A stretch of 43,236 nt of DNA from Caldilineaceae bacterium (lineage in GTDB: Bacteria > Chloroflexota > Anaerolineae > Caldilineales > Caldilineaceae): contig JALSIX010000075.1 in NCBI GenBank assembly GCA_026989655.1, forward strand, positions 1-43,236, in the 5' to 3' direction. The position numbers were made by a program, and so were the translations under genes. Under the pieces are notes generated by a model. The model made no database searches, had not been told where the DNA came from, and saw only the letters and a program-made list of their open reading frames with translations. Within the stretch, counting starts at the first letter, position 1. Each line of letters begins with the position of its first letter. Shown here piece by piece: positions 41,780-43,236 of this stretch.

Positions 41780-43213
41780 GTGTCCGATCACGGATATGAG
41801 TACGATGTGGTGGTGGTTGGCGGTGGCCCCGGCGGCTACGTGGCCGCCATCCGTGCGGCCCAGTTGGGCCTGAAGACCGCCATCGTAGAGCGGGAGAACC
41901 TGGGAGGCGTCTGCCTGAACTGGGGCTGTATCCCTACCAAGGCCCTGCTCCACAACGCAGAGGTGTTGGAGACCCTCCACCGGGCCGCGGAGTTCGGCTT
42001 CACCTTCGACAACCTCACGGTGGACTACGCCAAGGCCGTCCAGCGCAGCCGTTCGGTGGTGGAACGCCAGACCCGGGGGGTGGCCTTCCTCATGCGGAAG
42101 AACCGGATCGATGTCCTCCAGGGCCATGGCGTCTTTCTGGATCCCCACACCCTGCGGGTGGGGCCCGGTCCCTCCAGCCCCGAGGCGGACGAGCGGACGG
42201 TCTCCGCAGCCCATTTCATCGTGGCCACCGGGGCCCGGGCCGCCACCTTGCCGGATGTCCCTCTGGACGGAGAACGGGTCATCCAGTATCGGGATGCCGT
42301 GCTGCTGGAGGAGCTCCCGTCACGGATGGTGGTGGTGGGGTCCGGTGCCATCGGCATGGAGTTCAGCTACGTCTGGCGTACCTACGGGGTGGAGGTCACC
42401 ATCGTGGAGATGTTGGACCGGCTTCTCCCCCTGGAGGACGAGGAGGTCTCCGCGGAGGTGGCCAAGGCCTTCCGGCGCATGGGGATCCGGGCCCTCACCC
42501 ACACCCGGACCGAGGACCTCCAGGTCACCGACCAGGGGGTGGAGATCCAGGTCCGGGACCTGGAGAAGGACCAGGTGAGCACCCTGGCCGCGGACAAGGT
42601 CCTCATGGCCATCGGCATCCGACCCAACACCGATCAGGTGGGGCTGGAGGCCGCAGGGGTGCGGACGGATGCCCGGGGCTTCATCGAGATCGATGCCCAC
42701 ATGCGCACCAACGTCCCCCACATCTTTGCCATCGGCGACTGCACGGGCAAGTTGGCCCTGGCCCATGTGGCCAGCGCCCAGGGGATCGTGGCTGCGGAGA
42801 CCCTCGCGGGCGTGGAGACCCTGCCCATTCCGCCGGAGCGCTACACCTTCATGCCCCGCTGTACCTACTGCCAGCCCCAGGTGGCCAGCATGGGCATGAC
42901 CGAGGCCCAGGCCCGAGAGGCAGGGTACCCGGTGAAGGTGGGCAAGTTCCCCTTCATGCCCAACGGCAAGGCCCAGGCCCTGGGCATCAAGACGGGTTTC
43001 GTGAAGATCGTCGCGGACGCCCGCTACGGGGAGATCCTGGGCGTGCACATGGTGGGGCCCCACGTCACCGAACTGTTGCCGGAGCTCACCCTGGCCCAGA
43101 TGATGGAGATCACTCCTACGGAGATCGCGCGCAACGTCCACGCGCATCCCACCCTCAGCGAGGTGATCATGGAGGCAGCCCATGCGGTGGAAGGCCACCC
43201 CATCCACATGTAG
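41780..43213 (+). CDS. lpdA: Dihydrolipoamide dehydrogenase (E3)
   Basis: E3 reoxidises lipoyl groups of 2-oxoacid dehydrogenase complexes or the glycine cleavage system, using FAD and NAD. The FAD motif VVVGGGPGGYVAAIRAAQLG is followed by the redox-active disulfide C45-L-N-W-G-C50. VVVGSGAIGMEFSYVW is the NAD fold, and IFAIGDCTGK closes the FAD site. The interface His-Glu pair is present in HAHPTLSEVIMEAAH. The start is GTG 41780, with AGGAGG at 41766-41771 8 bases upstream; the upstream open frame reads as unlikely sequence. The protein has 477 residues. No E1 or E2 genes are adjacent. The 3' end is part of a 14-bp tandem duplication that includes the stop codon. Confidence 0.95.
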   Translation: MSDHGYEYDVVVVGGGPGGYVAAIRAAQLGLKTAIVERENLGGVCLNWGCIPTKALLHNAEVLETLHRAAEFGFTFDNLTVDYAKAVQRSRSVVERQTRGVAFLMRKNRIDVLQGHGVFLDPHTLRVGPGPSSPEADERTVSAAHFIVATGARAATLPDVPLDGERVIQYRDAVLLEELPSRMVVVGSGAIGMEFSYVWRTYGVEVTIVEMLDRLLPLEDEEVSAEVAKAFRRMGIRALTHTRTEDLQVTDQGVEIQVRDLEKDQVSTLAADKVLMAIGIRPNTDQVGLEAAGVRTDARGFIEIDAHMRTNVPHIFAIGDCTGKLALAHVASAQGIVAAETLAGVETLPIPPERYTFMPRCTYCQPQVASMGMTEAQAREAGYPVKVGKFPFMPNGKAQALGIKTGFVKIVADARYGEILGVHMVGPHVTELLPELTLAQMMEITPTEIARNVHAHPTLSEVIMEAAHAVEGHPIHM

Positions 43214-43227
43214 CCATCCACATGTAA
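43200..43227 (+). repeat. 14-bp tandem duplication over the lpdA stop codon
   Basis: CCATCCACATGTAG (43200-43213) is followed directly by CCATCCACATGTAA (43214-43227). The first copy encodes the last residues and the stop of lpdA; the second is a downstream copy with a changed last base. Confidence 0.95.
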
Positions 43228-43236
43228 AATGAAAAT

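Noticed and set aside
1-43236. tRNA, rRNA, tmRNA, SRP RNA, CRISPR array, IS element or prophage
   Set aside because: No diagnostic sequence of any of these was found on either strand by eye; an Infernal, tRNAscan or ISfinder search would be needed to be certain.

Overview
The window is a GC-rich, densely coded bacterial chromosome segment with 33 protein genes, most of them housekeeping or central metabolism. I see no rRNA, tRNA, CRISPR array, insertion sequence or phage gene. The best guess for the host is a member of the Chloroflexota, perhaps a moderately thermophilic Caldilinea/Litorilinea-like lineage. This is inferred from the Thr-Pro low-complexity tail on CdaR, a fused transaldolase/glucose-6-phosphate isomerase, an F420-type LLM oxidoreductase, the IleRS type, and a C-terminal Cys-Gly-Cys motif on the MTA phosphorylase. 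No phylogenetic test was possible.

Layout. 1-7951, plus strand: the 3' part of ileS, then a FadN-type hydroxyacyl-CoA dehydrogenase/enoyl-CoA hydratase and its thiolase (beta-oxidation), an LLM oxidoreductase and a HExxH metallopeptidase. 7978-11515, plus strand: a consensus promoter, a structured leader ending in an intrinsic terminator, gatC-gatA, and a class I/II aminotransferase. 11490-13051, minus strand: an orphan adenine methylase and a DUF1992 protein. 13282-20319, plus strand: a promoter, an OppD/OppF ATPase pair, two polytopic GT-C-like membrane proteins and a GNAT protein. 20360-31493, minus strand: amylase, lipid kinase, membrane protein, HD hydrolase, FAH-family enzyme, argF, cdaA, cdaR, der and an M28 peptidase. 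31592-35357, plus strand: a 2-keto-3-deoxy-sugar-acid dehydratase and an aldehyde dehydrogenase that look like the last two Weimberg-type steps to 2-oxoglutarate, then hutI. 35376-36158, minus strand: MTA/purine nucleoside phosphorylase. 36385-43213, plus strand: Gfo/Idh oxidoreductase, glucokinase, transaldolase-PGI fusion and dihydrolipoamide dehydrogenase.

How the genes work together. Several neighbours form plausible functional units: beta-oxidation (fadN-fadA), amidotransferase subunits (gatCA; gatB is not in the window), c-di-AMP synthesis (cdaA-cdaR), oxidation of sugar acids to 2-oxoglutarate, and glucose entry into glycolysis and the pentose phosphate pathway (glk, tal-pgi).

Most notable non-coding signal. 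Between 8013 and 8202, upstream of gatCA, three perfect inverted-repeat pairings are mutually exclusive in the order anti-antiterminator, antiterminator, terminator. This is the architecture of a transcription attenuator or riboswitch, and I cannot assign it to a known class. Other signals are tandem duplications that copy the stop codon at the 3' ends of two genes, an 18-bp perfect inverted repeat near the start of the HD gene, and four TTGACA promoters that all have 17-bp spacers.
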